NCBI GenBank assembly: GCA_905221605.1
Contig: CAJNDS010002091.1
Location: 486,001 to 550,000, forward strand
Reading direction: 5' to 3'
Origin: Symbiodinium natans
Taxonomy: Eukaryota > Sar > Dinophyceae > Suessiales > Symbiodiniaceae
Length of the DNA stretch: 64,000 nt
Below, piece by piece: positions 21,620-32,400 of the stretch. The notes under the pieces are model-generated. The model had not been told where the DNA came from. It saw only the letters and a program-made list of their open reading frames with translations, and did not search any database. The first letter of the stretch is position 1. Each line of letters starts with the position of its first letter. A program made the position numbers and the translations under genes.

Positions 21620-22747
21620 CTGGGCAGTGGATGGAGGTTTTGAGGCTTCGAGATCGAATGGCTCGAATTTCACTTTAACTTTTCCGGAGTCCATGTTCAG
21701 GGTGGATTTCAAGTTGCCAGCGGTTTATGGGGGATAGAGTTCGAAGACAGAACCTTCAGTTTGGAGGATTTCGATCTTGCTCACCCCAACTTGATTTGAG
21801 CTTCGGGTGCAGGGATTCAGTGGCCAAACTATGAAGAGCTTAGGGGCACTATAGGGTCTAAGGCCTCGCGCCTCAGGGCGAGATCGAAGATGAGATAGCT
21901 GTTGCTGCCGTATGCGGGCCCTGATATTGGATGTACTCAAGAGAGACACCTAAAACACTGCGACTTCTGGACCCCTTCAAGAGACTGCAACGCTGAACTG
22001 TAAACCCGGGGTTGGTACAGTAGGGTTAGCGTGTAGGGTGCAAGGTGGAGGGTGTAGGGGTTTAGGGTTTAGGGCTCTGAGGCAGGAAAGGTGGGGAAGG
22101 ATATGTAGTACGGCAACCCTGCAAGCCCGCAGGACCCATCCAGGACTTAGAAGCCTCGTCGAGCTATTTTTGGCTGTAAAGTCTGTAGGGTCCTCGGGCT
22201 ATTCCTGCCCTTGGGGTTGTACCCCTAAAGCACTATAAAGCCTAAAGCCTAAACCCTAAACCCTATAAACCCTACACCCTTATCCATAAACCCTGAACCC
22301 TAAGCCCTCAACCCTTATCCCTAAACAAAGCTCCCGGGCTGCAAACACCAACCCTCAACTCCATACCCGTCCACCCTCTAGGCATCCTAAACCCTAAACC
22401 CTCAACCCTCAACTCGAAACTGCATCAGCTGGATCGCTTCAGTTGAAGCAAAGAACGGCAAGGTTTAGGGATCCTAAACCCCAAATCCTAAACCCTAAAA
22501 CCCTAAACCCTAAACCCTGAACCCTAATGATCACTTGAGAAAGCCAAGCAGCCCCAATCCGCAAAAACATCGTTGGGGTGGTGGTTGAAGGGCTCCAGCT
22601 TCTGGCTGCGCTTTAACCTCCGCGGATCCCTGCTCTCTAACTCAGGGCCCTTTTATGGGTTCAGCGTTTAGGGTTTAGGGTGGCTCTGCTGGCTGTTTCT
22701 TATTAGGGGATGGGGGAAGGAGGTACCCTATATAATTCCTTAAAGGT

Positions 22748-22778
<31 letters not shown>

Positions 22779-25700
22779 GTATACTTATTTACATTTATAT
22801 ATTTCTTCATACAGGGCCCTGATTCTCTCATTTCTCCAGGGGGTCTGCGGGTACTCAGACAATTTGAGCGGATCCAGTGTGTGGTGCCCAGGAATATAGT
22901 GTTTTGCTTTAAAGGGGTTTACAGGGAACTTACAACCCAAAAGAAGGCAGTAAGGGCCTACTCTGGGTCCTCGTAGGCCCTAAACCGAAACCGCCTAAAC
23001 CCGAAACCGGGGAAGTTACAGGAACCACTTGCGGGCCCTACGTACTTTCTAGATCCGCAAAGGGGTCCGCGACGGCCTGTGCAGTTTCGGGTTGAGTGTT
23101 GGGTCACAGGCCGATGGCGGAACTAGGGTCTGTAGGGTTCTTGGCAGAAGAACGGATCCGAGCCTGTCTGCATCTCCCTGGAAGTTGTGCATATGGAACT
23201 GCAGTGGCAACACCTCCTCCTTGGCTCTTCTTGGCTTCTTGGGTCAGCTTGTTGACTTCTCCGTTCTAGCTGGAGGGTGCCAAGAATGTGGGGGAGAGAG
23301 GGGGGAGGGTCTTGTGCGGGAGAGTTTGGTCCTTAATAGGGATTCTGGTACCCCCTATTGTAGTACCTATTAATTAAGGACTGTTCGTAGAAGGGGGAAC
23401 ATCTCATGGGAGAGTTGTAAAGTATGGAAGGGTCACTTCGCCTGGTGATAGAGATGGTAGCCAAGGTGCCCAGAAGTCGAAGAGGCTGTGCTCCTCGCGC
23501 AAACCACACGGAACTTAGGACATGTGTGCTTTGACAGCTTCACGACTTGGGTCTGAGTCTCAACTACAGTCTCAAGCCCTTAAACCCATATTGGGGTCCG
23601 GGGTCGAGAGCATTGAGGGTGTATAGGCAGGGTTTGGGTGCAGGGTTGCACGTTGTATGGAGTTTGGGGTGGAAGGTGCATATCTACACCGAATGAACAC
23701 CCCTAAATTACCGTGTACCTAACCCCAAACCCTAAACCCTAAACCCCAAACCCTAAACCCTAAACCCTAAACCCTAAACCTTCATTGTCACATCTTGGCC
23801 ACGGTCATGTCCCGCCTTGTGAATCTGACTGAAGCTTTCCCTAAGGTCCATGTTCCTCTACAGGGTTTAGGGTTTAGGGTTTAGGGTTAGGGTTTAGGGT
23901 TTAGGGTTTAGGGTTTAGGGTTTAGGGTTTAGGGTTTAGGGTTTAGGGTTTAGGGTTTAGGGTTTAGGGTTTAGGGTTTAGGGTTTAGGGTTTAGGGTTT
24001 AGGTTGGGCCTTAAAGTCGCTGTATGTAGGAGCCCGCTTTTTTAAGGCCCAAGTACATACTAGATGGCTACACGGACCCTTAGGCAGGTTTAGGGTCCAG
24101 GGTTTCGGGTTTGAGGTTCGTGGCTTAGGGGCTTTGGGCTTAGGCCTGAAGCGATGGCGCTCACCAAAGGAGCCTCAAGCACTACTATAACCGCCTTAAT
24201 GACTAGAATAGGGGTCTTGGGGGGGGGGGGGGGGGTATTATATAGCATATTTATACAGGGTAATACGACTAGTAATTATTGCGACCCCTATACTACCAAG
24301 ATGATCCCCTGATGCAACATAGAATTAGGACGTAAGCTACCCATTGCGTTCTAGCTGTCCAGTCCCACAAAGTCTTTACAGGAGTCTTGTGGTCAAAAGC
24401 AGCCCCAGGGAAAACCGCATGTGGGAGAAAAAACTCTGCGCCTGAGAAACGCCATAAATAAACTAAACAAATGAAAAACCAATAATACAAAAACAGCCCC
24501 TAAACCTTGAGCCTTGAATAGCAGCTACATAGGCCCGTTTGCTGAAGCCCATCCTTGCCGTCGTGAAGGATGGTCAGATTCCGGCCATAGTCGTGCGCGC
24601 CACGAAGCCAGTGGAGGGGCTGGTGCATGTCCTTACAAGCGAGGTTTAGTTTAGGGTTTAGGGTTTAGGGTTTAGGGTTTAGGGTTTAGGGTTTAGGGTT
24701 TAGGGTTTAGGGTTTAGGGTTTAGGGTTTGGAGTTTGGAGTTTGGGGTTTATAGGGTTTAGGGTTTCAGGCTTATAGGGCTTAGGGCTTCCAGGGCGTCT
24801 TTGGCTTCTAGGGCTTATAGGGCCTTATAGGGCTTCTAGGGCCTTCTAGGGCCTTATAGTGCTTCTATAGGGCTTACAGTGCTTCTAGGGCTTATAGAGC
24901 TTTTAGTGCTTGTCGGGCTTCTAGGGCAGCCCAAAACGGACAAAGCAAAATGAGAGATCTTCCATTGATGGGAGGTTATAGGGGCTGCGGGATCTGGGGG
25001 GTTGTAAGGGCATCCTCAGGGTTCATTTTAGGGTTGTAGGGTTTTAGGGTTTAGGGTTTTAGGGTTTTAGGGTTTAGGGTTTTAGGGTTTAGGGTGTTAG
25101 GTGTTAGGGTTTGAGGTTAGGGTTTGCGGTTTAGTGTGATTTGGGGTAAGACGTCCTAAGGGTAGTTTAGAAAATTAAAGAACCGCTAACAGCCGTTTAG
25201 GGCTTGGGGTTCCCGTTGCTGCTATTCTGCTTGTATGACTCGATGTCATACTCGAGTCCCTCTCCTTCATTCGCAAGCACATACGTGGCAGGCCTAACTA
25301 ATTATGCAACACGAAATGCTACACACATAATGTAGGAAAGCAACCCGTGGCCCTAAAACCCGAAAACCCTAGGGCCCTAAAACCCGAAAACCCTAGAGCC
25401 TGAAAACCCTAGACCCCTGAAACCTAAAAAACAAGAGCCCTGAAACCCAAACCTCTAAAACCCCAAAACCAAAAACCCCAAAATCCTCAACCTCTACAAC
25501 TCTAAAACCGCCAAAACCTAAAACCCTGAAGCCCTCCTAAACCCTAAACCCTAAGACCCTAAGACCCTAAGACCCAAAGACCCAAAGACCCAAAGACCCG
25601 AAGACCCAAAGACCCTAAGACCCTAAGACCCTAAGACCCTAAACACCAAACCCTAAACCCTAAACGGCCCTAAACCCTAAGCCCTAAGCCCTAAGCCCTA

Positions 25701-28267
25701 AGCCCTAAGCCCTAAACCCTAAACCCTAAACCCTAACCCTAAACCCTAAACCCTAAACCACCAACCCTTTACTTTTCCTTCGGGGTGGGGGGGGAGTGAA
25801 GGCCCTCTGCGGCGTGCGTGGAAGCGGCGCCAAGAAAGATCGCCAGCCACCGGAGCTCATCTTCGGGCGACTTTAGCATGTCCTCGGTCTTTGGCTTATG
25901 AAAGCGCGCGCAATGGAAGCCCTAAACCCTAAACCCTAAACCCTAAACCCTAAACCCTAAACCCTAAACCCTAAACCCTAAACCCTAAACCCTAAACCCT
26001 AAACCCAGGGTTTTGGGGGGTTCTTCGAGTATAATGATACAGGGAGGGCCACTTCAGCATGCCCTTGGCTGGAAGATTAATCTATAGGGTTCCAAGTATG
26101 GGCCAGGGTTTGGGATTCAGGGCTTAGGGTTTCGGCTTAGGGTTTAGGGTTAAGGGTTTATGGTTTAGGGAGCCCTTTACTTCTGTGGCCCTGTTGTATA
26201 ACACTTATGTACACTATACATAATAAGGGCCCATGACTCCGGATGCCTCTAAACAAAGGTAAGGGAGCCAGATGAAGGGGGCTCCAACCTTGTATTTAAG
26301 GTTTGGTAGGGGTTTAGGGTTTACAGCTTGAGGTTGGATGTTCGGGTCAGGGTTTTAAGTGGTTCCTTTTGTTCAAGGGTTAGATAGGGGTTGACTATAT
26401 ACCCTTCTAGGGATTATAGTTAAGTAGGGTACGTGACCCCGGTTTTAGGGTTCATTCGGTTCCCAAGGTTCCAAGCGCGACTCGAATGAGAAACTCTTTG
26501 AAGGAGTTTGAACAACAACAAAAACCAACATTTAGGGTTTAGGGTTTAGGGTTAGGGTTTAGGGTTTAGGGTCACAATGTCAATGAATTTCAGTTCAGTC
26601 CGGCCTCAGGCAAAGCCTGAATCATCACACACTCCTCGAAGAAAACGCAACAGCTTCGTTTCACCATTCATCACGCCGAAAGCGGAAGATCCCCATGAAC
26701 AGCGAATGTGTCACCCACGCCACTTGGCACAAACTCAAGTTCAAATTATGGATCTAAGCGTGGTGTACAAACTGCGAGACTACTTTTTGCTTAAGACCCC
26801 CCAAAAAAAGAAACAAAAAAAACAATGCCCTGATTTTTCTAGGAAAGGAAAGAATACATGTTCATGTTTTGAGGGAGTTTTTTTTACAATAGGAGAACGA
26901 CTTCCTGCGCGTCGGCCGCTAAATCTTCCCCCCCCCCCCCCCAGTTTTTTTGTATTTCTTATTACATAAAGACCCAATGCCAAAAGAAAATGGACGCCTA
27001 TCAACCAATTGTGGCTTTAATATGATCTGTTGACTACAAGATAAATAGAACTCGGGCTCGACTTCCCATCGCATCCGGATCCCCAGGGATCAGACAGGAG
27101 TTGGGATTCTGGTGATGGGTAGTCTAGGAGTCTAGGGTTTAGGGGTTAGGGTTAAGGGTTTGCGTTTGCACAGCATAATCTACAACAAAGCTCCACCAAC
27201 CCTGCCCTGGAGAGAGTCAAGCACCCTATAACCCCTAAACCCTACCACGAATTGAGGAGCGTCCGAGATACCTAAAAGCACCCTAAACCCTAAACCCGAA
27301 ACTCTAGACCCTAAGCCCCCCAGACCCGAAACACCATGATCCCATCCTCTACCCCAGAGCCGTAAATCTTTTTTTTGCAATGGGTAGGGTTTAGGAGCCT
27401 AACTATGCCCTGCATCCGTAAACGTGCGGAGGAATGGAGCCTCTCAACCGCCCGCAAGCCCTTATCAAGCCCTTATCGAGCCCTAACCCTAAACCCCAAA
27501 CCCTAGACCCTAAACCCCAACCTTGTAAGGGAGTCCAGGCCCTTGACAAAAAGGGAGCGAGGGCCCACTACACTGTGGGTCCGAAACCCCAATCCCAATC
27601 CCCGACAAAAAGGCCTAAGCTCTAAGCACATTCAGGGGAACAAAGAACGAACTAGACCCTAACCCCCACCCCACCCCCCCCCCCCCCCCACAAATCAACA
27701 GCCCCTCATCAGGACCAGGTCTCCGCGTATGCGCTCCTTGGTAGCCCAAAAGCCATGCAATAGTCAGGGCGCTTTGTTGGGGGGGTTGAGAACTTGCAGG
27801 GTGTGGGGGTCATAGGCTTTTAGGGCTTCGAGCTTAGGCGGGGTGTAGGGTTTAGGGTTTTGTGGCATGGACCTTTACGTAGTATATGTGGCGTTCTCTT
27901 TTGCTGTGTTTTTTAAAACCAGCCCTTAGCGAAAGTGATTGTGATTTCGGCTTTCGGATTTGGTATTGCTGCTTAGCTTATACCTTAAGGTAGCAACAAC
28001 CGAGCAAGTCCGACGCGCTTACATTGCAGAGTTTTGCGGCACGCATCCTGCTCTTGGCTGCTTCGCTGTAGGGTTTAGCGTTTAGGATTGAGGGTCTAGG
28101 GTTTAGCGTTGAGGGTTTAGGGTTTAGGGCTAGGGTCTAGGGTTTAGCACTTATATAGGGCTTAATTAGAGAGTTTAGAGTTGCACTTACGGGCTGGTGT
28201 TTAGAAATCAAAACTAGGCCACATCAGCTACAGCAGGGCCGCGATCAGAAGCCCAGGAGAGCTCGAC
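21577..28267 (-). CDS. Locus C: S1/P1-nuclease-like gene, multi-exon
   Basis: Exons 25829-25921 and 24554-24631 are both in phase 0; spliced at a GC donor they join as RWLAIFLG plus DMHQPLHW, then GAHDYGRNLTI. This matches the S1/P1 nuclease core (for example HFIGDMTQPLH followed by GGN), whose Asp and His bind catalytic zinc. Enzymes of this family are secreted or lysosomal zinc nucleases that cut single-stranded DNA and RNA. The position equal to P1 His116 appears to be Ile here, so one ligand may be missing or supplied elsewhere. Upstream candidate exons carry VELSWASDRGPA and EAAKSRMRAAKLCN. A later exon has HHPND, an HxxxD spacing as in the second zinc site. Start and stop were not found. 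Confidence 0.6.
22535..22629 (-). CDS. exon, locus C
   Basis: Acceptor AGCAG|G; donor CAA|GTGATC. Preferred frame: RLKRSQKLEPFNHHPNDVFA then DWGCLAFS. HHPND has HxxxD spacing like the second zinc site of S1/P1 nucleases. Another frame is also open. Confidence 0.6.
22749..22800. repeat. (TA)n microsatellite
   Basis: Simple TATA/TACA repeat inside an intron. Confidence 0.9.
22887..22975. mobile_element. family-A inverted-repeat element
   Basis: Blocks TTGCTTTAAAGGGGTTTACA, GGGAACTTACAACC and CCTACTCTGGGTCC match the family consensus; the left end is decayed. Confidence 0.65.
23780..23815 (-). CDS. short exon, locus C
   Basis: Twelve codons, AGHDRGQDVTMK, phase 0 at both ends. Acceptor ACAAG|G; donor AAG|GTTTAGGG provided by the CCCTAAA tract. 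Confidence 0.6.
23839..24083. mobile_element. family-D element split by a telomere-like tract
   Basis: The left part CCCTAAGGTCCATGTTCC stops near 23862 and the right part (GGGCCTTAAAGTCGC to GGACCCTTAGG) resumes near 24004. Between them lie about 20 TTTAGGG units. Confidence 0.9.
23863..24003. repeat. (TTTAGGG)n tract inside a family-D element
   Basis: About 20 units with a single shortened unit. Its position inside a known repeat shows it was inserted after that element. Confidence 0.95.
24554..24631 (-). CDS. exon with S1/P1-nuclease zinc motif, locus C
   Basis: Acceptor GTAAG|G; 26 codons beginning DMHQPLHWLRGAHDYGRNLT; donor AAG|GATGG, a GA donor. D-M-H-Q-P-L-H is the signature of S1/P1 nucleases, and the following DYGRN matches the GGN region. 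Phase 0 at both ends. Confidence 0.8.
24647..24745. repeat. (TTTAGGG)n tract
   Basis: About 12 units, on the high side of exon 24554-24631. Confidence 0.95.
24746..24935. repeat. TAGGGCTTA minisatellite
   Basis: Short irregular units such as CTTATAGGG and CTTCTAGGG, apparently derived from the telomere-like unit. Confidence 0.8.
25543..25760. repeat. CCCTAAGA/CCCTAAG/CCCTAAA tract with graded variants
   Basis: Blocks of one variant unit follow blocks of another (CCCTAAGA, then CCCAAAGA, CCCTAAG, CCCTAAA). This block structure suggests local expansion by slippage or unequal exchange. Confidence 0.9.
25829..25921 (-). CDS. exon just upstream of the zinc motif, locus C
   Basis: Acceptor TTTAG|GG, taken straight from the TTTAGGG (sense) repeat. 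It holds 31 codons, GFHCARFHKPKTEDMLKSPE then DELRWLAIFLG. Donor GGC|GCCGCT, a GC donor. CCCTAAA lies on both sides. Open frame continues past the donor, but splicing here gives the best nuclease core. Confidence 0.75.
25920..26006. repeat. (CCCTAAA)n tract
   Basis: About 12 perfect units; in the sense direction it is (TTTAGGG)n ending in the acceptor of exon 25829-25921. Confidence 0.95.
26007..27705. other. intron or spacer, locus C
   Basis: No confident exon. A 29-bp minus candidate (ISDAPQFV, between TTTTAG|GT and GTG|GTAGGG near 27241-27271) is possible but tiny. A plus-strand frame at 26577-26969 is open but unsupported. Confidence 0.4.
27706..27771 (-). CDS. possible exon, locus C
   Basis: Reads ALTIAWLLGYQGAHTRRPGP after AAAG|C; donor not clear. 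Confidence 0.4.
28023..28065 (-). CDS. exon, locus C
   Basis: Acceptor CCCTACAG|C; reads EAAKSRMRAAKLCN; donor AAT|GTAAGCG, the most canonical donor of the locus. Confidence 0.6.
28232..28267 (-). CDS. exon, locus C
   Basis: Twelve codons, VELSWASDRGPA; acceptor ACGAG|G; donor GCT|GTAGCTG. SWA-D recalls the N-terminal SWADE block of P1 nuclease, but the stretch is too short to be sure. Confidence 0.5.
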
Positions 28268-29082
28268 CTCGTGTCAGTGTTCCCTGTAGCTTTGCGGGGT
28301 TCTGCGCAATTACAACAGTTGTCACGATGGCTCATTTGCAGTTTCCGAAAATAGGGGTACTTTTCGAAAAGTACATCTAATTTCGGAAACTCAGGCTTCA
28401 CTTGTGTTAGTGAGTCTGAGCAGTCCGCAATCCTTGCAGGCGTGGTTCTGGCCTCAAACCCCGCATAGGTTTAGGAATGTCGGATAGGGGCTCGGGGTTA
28501 TGCACTTCAGGGTTTCCGTATTCCAAAAGCAGTCTGGGTAGACCCCTTCGTTCGGTCCGGCGCTGGCCTCGAGCCACACCACTGACTGTCCATACAGATT
28601 CATGTCGGAGTTTCCGAAAACAAGAGTACATCCCATAAAGACCCCCTAAACGACAAGATTCCATTATAAGAATTTTCGGAAACCCCCATGTCCGTTGCAT
28701 TCAATAGTCTTCTGGGCAGTCGACTGCACGTTGGCGCTTCTTGTCAGGCGCCTCGAATTTGATAAAGTTTGGCGACAGCAATACAACCACGACAGATGAG
28801 AAGCTTGCCCGAGAGGAAGCAAGTGTATCCGGGCGATATAGGCGCCCGGCGCTGCGACGCTCGCTCGTGCGTGTTGGTACCTGGAGCTTACGAAAACACT
28901 GCTTGCGCTGTCTGGCCAGTAGTTTTGCTTCCACTGAGACGCGCGCCCATCCGGGATTGCGAGAGCAACAGGCGAAACAGCCTGAGCGACATGCGTTGCG
29001 CTAAAGCGCTGTAGCGGTCGGAGAGCCGAGGCTTGCACGATGTGAGGTGGAGGGGGCTGCTTGGGGACCTAAGCGACTGCAT
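28268..29082. other. unique region between loci D and C
   Basis: GC-rich, no telomere-like tract. Frames of 60-125 codons are open on both strands and no splice-supported exon stands out. Probably the 3' UTR of gene D plus intergenic DNA, with a small inverted repeat at 28345-28390 (GTTTCCGAAAA and its complement). Confidence 0.45.
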
Positions 29083-29402
29083 TCACTGAGAGGGTGATTG
29101 CTCTTGAGCGCAGTGCCAGTGGAGGCCATGAAAGTCCGGCCTGGTGGCCCTTGGTTGCTCGACTTCCGGTTCCTCACTGCTGCTATCGCTTTCACTCTCA
29201 GCAAGTAACGGTGACGCGCATGAGAACGACGACGAGCGCTCCTCTTCCATCTCGTCCAGCTCCATCTCCTTCGAGCGAATGGTTTCCCGCAGCTCCACAA
29301 GCTTCTTGCGAGTGTGTCGGAGGTCCGCCTTCTTCTTCCGAAACTGGGCCTTGAGTACCCAGTCGAAGTCGAAGATTAGGTCCCGACAACGGCATTGCGC
29401 AA
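29083..29402 (-). CDS. terminal exon with coiled coil and acidic tail, locus D
   Basis: Acceptor TTTCAG|TT; 105 residues then TGA. Contains LIFDFDWVLKAQFRKKKADL, a charged helix ELRETIRSKEMELDEMEEER, and a Ser/Glu tail (SESDSSSEEPEVEQ). A second frame is open for the same span, but codon use (AAG, GAG, CTG, GTG) favours this one. Confidence 0.75.
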
Positions 29403-32400
29403 CTGAAACAGATGAGTCTATACAATGGAGGCTTTATGAAGCCGGAATTCTGCGCGTGGCTCTCGCTAAAATACCGGCAAAGTCTCAACGAGCAGTAGGA
29501 TGCTGCAACAAGAGTTACAAAAACAAGCAAAGCCGGCCCAAGAATAATGTAGAACTCGTTGTTGCAGTGCTACCGCTGCTCCTGCGGGATGTTCTCGGGA
29601 GTCATGTATAAGAATAGTTTTTTAGTTACCATAACCATGAACATCAGGATGACGACGAAGATGATGGGGGATGATGGGGGATGAGGGGGGATGATGGGGG
29701 ATGATGGGGGATAATGGGGGATGATGGGGGATGATGGGGGATGATCGGGGATGATCGGGGATGATCGGGGATGATGGGGATGATGGGGGATGATGCGGGA
29801 TGATCGGGGGATGATCGGGGGATGGGGGATGAGGGGGGATGATGAGGGATGATGGCGATGATCGGGCGATTGAAAATGAGGGGGGATCATGGGGATGATG
29901 GGGGACGATGGGGGATGAGGGGGGATGAGGGGGGATGAGGGGGGATGAGGGGGGATGATGGGGGGATGAGGGGGGATGTAAACAAAATATAGGGGACTCG
30001 CGCCCGTTAAACACGCCTTATCAGTCTTGAGGAGTCCGGCAGCTTGACATAGAAATCTTGTTTTTTAGATGGCAGTGTGCCCTTGCGATTCTAGTTCAAT
30101 GGACCATATCATTGATGGGGTCCCAAAAAAACACATACTGTGCCCTTTCAAGTCAGCCAAAGCCACACGCAAAATAGTGCATAAAGGTCCTTCGTACTTA
30201 GTGTTATAGTGCTTAAAACTTATAGCCTTACAGGGCCACGGTTTAGGGTTTAGGGTTGTCGGAAACCTTGGCCCAACGAAAAAGGGGGCACAAAGAGCTA
30301 CTTGAAGGATCAGGGGTCTTAGTAAGTGGGGTTCTCAGAAAGGAATCTATACTTATGATTGCTTTTTAAGCCCAATTAAGGTACATATAACCCTACTTAC
30401 TACGTAACCCTAAACCCCAAATCCTAAACTCTACAGCCCAAACCCTAAACACTAATGTGCCCGATCCTCCAAGCGGGGGTTTACCAAAATAGGGGACCCC
30501 TAAAATAGAAATAGTAGGGTTCCCTTACAGTAACTTGGTAGCCCAGTAACCATGTTTCAATAAGGGCACCCGTTTTTGGGTTAGTCACTTCATACGGAAA
30601 CCCATAACCAACAAATAAAAGGGTGAAGGGTACCACAGGGCTACAAAGATAAGGACACCCAATAAGGTATCCTAAACCCTAAACCCTAAACCCTAAACCC
30701 TAAACCCTAAACCCTAAACCCTAAACCCTAAACCCTAAACCCTAAACCCTAAACCCTAAACCCTAAACCGTAAACCCTAACCCTCTTTTCGTAAACCCCC
30801 CAAAGTACCACTGGGATCTCCCAAGGCTCATCTCAGGGTGTGCCGCGAAGTCGGCCCAAAAGTTGGCCGCCTTCGCCTTGCCTGCTGGCATCCTGGGAAG
30901 GGGGGTAGGGTTTAGGGTTTAGGGTTTAGGGTTTAGGGTTTAGGGTTTAGGGTTTAGGGTTTAGGGTTTAGGGTTTAGGGTTTAGGGTTTAGGGTTTATG
31001 GTTAGGTTTAGGGTTTAGGGTTTAGGGTTTAGGGTTTAGGGTTTAGGGTTTAGGGTTTAGGGTTTAGGGTTTAGGGTTTAGGGTTTAGGGTTTAGGGTTT
31101 AGGGTTTAGGGTTTAGGGTTTAGGGTTTAGGGTTTAGGGTTTAGCCGCTTAGCCTAAACTTAGCCCAAAAAGCCTAGACCTGGGGGCTCAGGGCTTAGTG
31201 TTTCGGCCTGCTTGAACCGGAACTCTAATATTCAGGGGTTTGGGGCCTTTAGGGTTTCGGGTTTAGGGTTCCTGGCGCCCGAGGTGGGCTTGTAGGGTTG
31301 TGGGGCTTCGGTGGCTTGGTTGTTTGGGGTCTTGTGGGTTTGAAGGTTTGGAGGTCTTAGGGAAGGGTTTGGGGGGGTTTGGGGCTTACGGGATTACGTC
31401 AGGACCCTGACTGAGGCCTCCAAGACTCAAACCCAACCACGACCTACGCAGTATTTAGGGTTTGGGATCTTTTAGGCCGTCTCGTCGTGTTTAAGGCCAT
31501 TGAGCCCGAAAAAACCTGGGTGTACCTAAGCCCCCCCCCTTCCCTTGCCCCCGGAAACCACGGACTTCAGTGGTATAAGGCGTGTTCACTGGAAATTCCT
31601 AAACACTTGAGACTATTTAAACTGTGAGTAGTAAGCACGAAAACATTCCAGATCTACACATCCTCGCTGTCCTGCCTGATGAAGTCCGTCTTTGGGAACT
31701 CCACCAGGAGCACATCATGCGCAAACTTCTCGAAGGTGTGCGCGAGCGCACCTTGCCGTGCTTGCAGTCGCGCGCCAGATTTCTAGTACATTTCGAAGCC
31801 CTAAGCCCAAAACTCAAACCCCCAAACCCCACCCTTAAACCTAAACGCTATAACCCTGAACCTTAAACCCCAACCCCTAAATCCTACACCACGCGATGTA
31901 GTCTCCATGAAGTTCACAAGGGGACAGGGGAGGCATGCAGCATTTGAAGCGCATGAGTTCAACTCCTCAAGAAGAAAACCGATCAAAGTTTGGTGAATAG
32001 GGTTGCATAGGATGTTCTAGGCCCTGTAATGCTTGAAAGTGTTTGGCAGGGGCTTCGAACCCTAAACCCTAAGCCCTAAACCCTTACCCCTACACCCTAA
32101 ACCCTGAACCCTAAAGAGGTTTGTATGGGGTGAGGGGGTTCTCCAGATCATGGTCCCTTTCTTGGGGTTCCTAGGGTTTAAAAGGGGCCCTATAATAGCC
32201 CTATAACTTTTGGGGCACCGGTCAATAGAGTATCGTCTCGAGGAGCTCTCAGAAGTGGCAGGTACAGCTGTGAAAGTATCACCTGCAGCACACTGAGCCC
32301 TACACCCAAAACCGCAAACCCGTAACCCCAACCCCCTACACCCGAAATCCCGGACCCATAAACACTAATAAAACATAAACCTTCAGCCCTGAAAGTACAC

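Noticed and set aside
26577-26969. 130-codon plus-strand frame
   Set aside because: It runs through an A-rich and poly-C stretch, has no recognisable domain, and all supported genes are on the other strand.
28741-29014. Plus-strand frame with NLIKFGDSNTTTTDEKLARE
   Set aside because: Open on both strands because of GC content; no splice or start context, and it lies in the presumed 3' region of gene D.
29570-30014. Pro/His/Ser-rich minus frames resembling a low-complexity protein
   Set aside because: They are translation of the GGGGGATGAT minisatellite.
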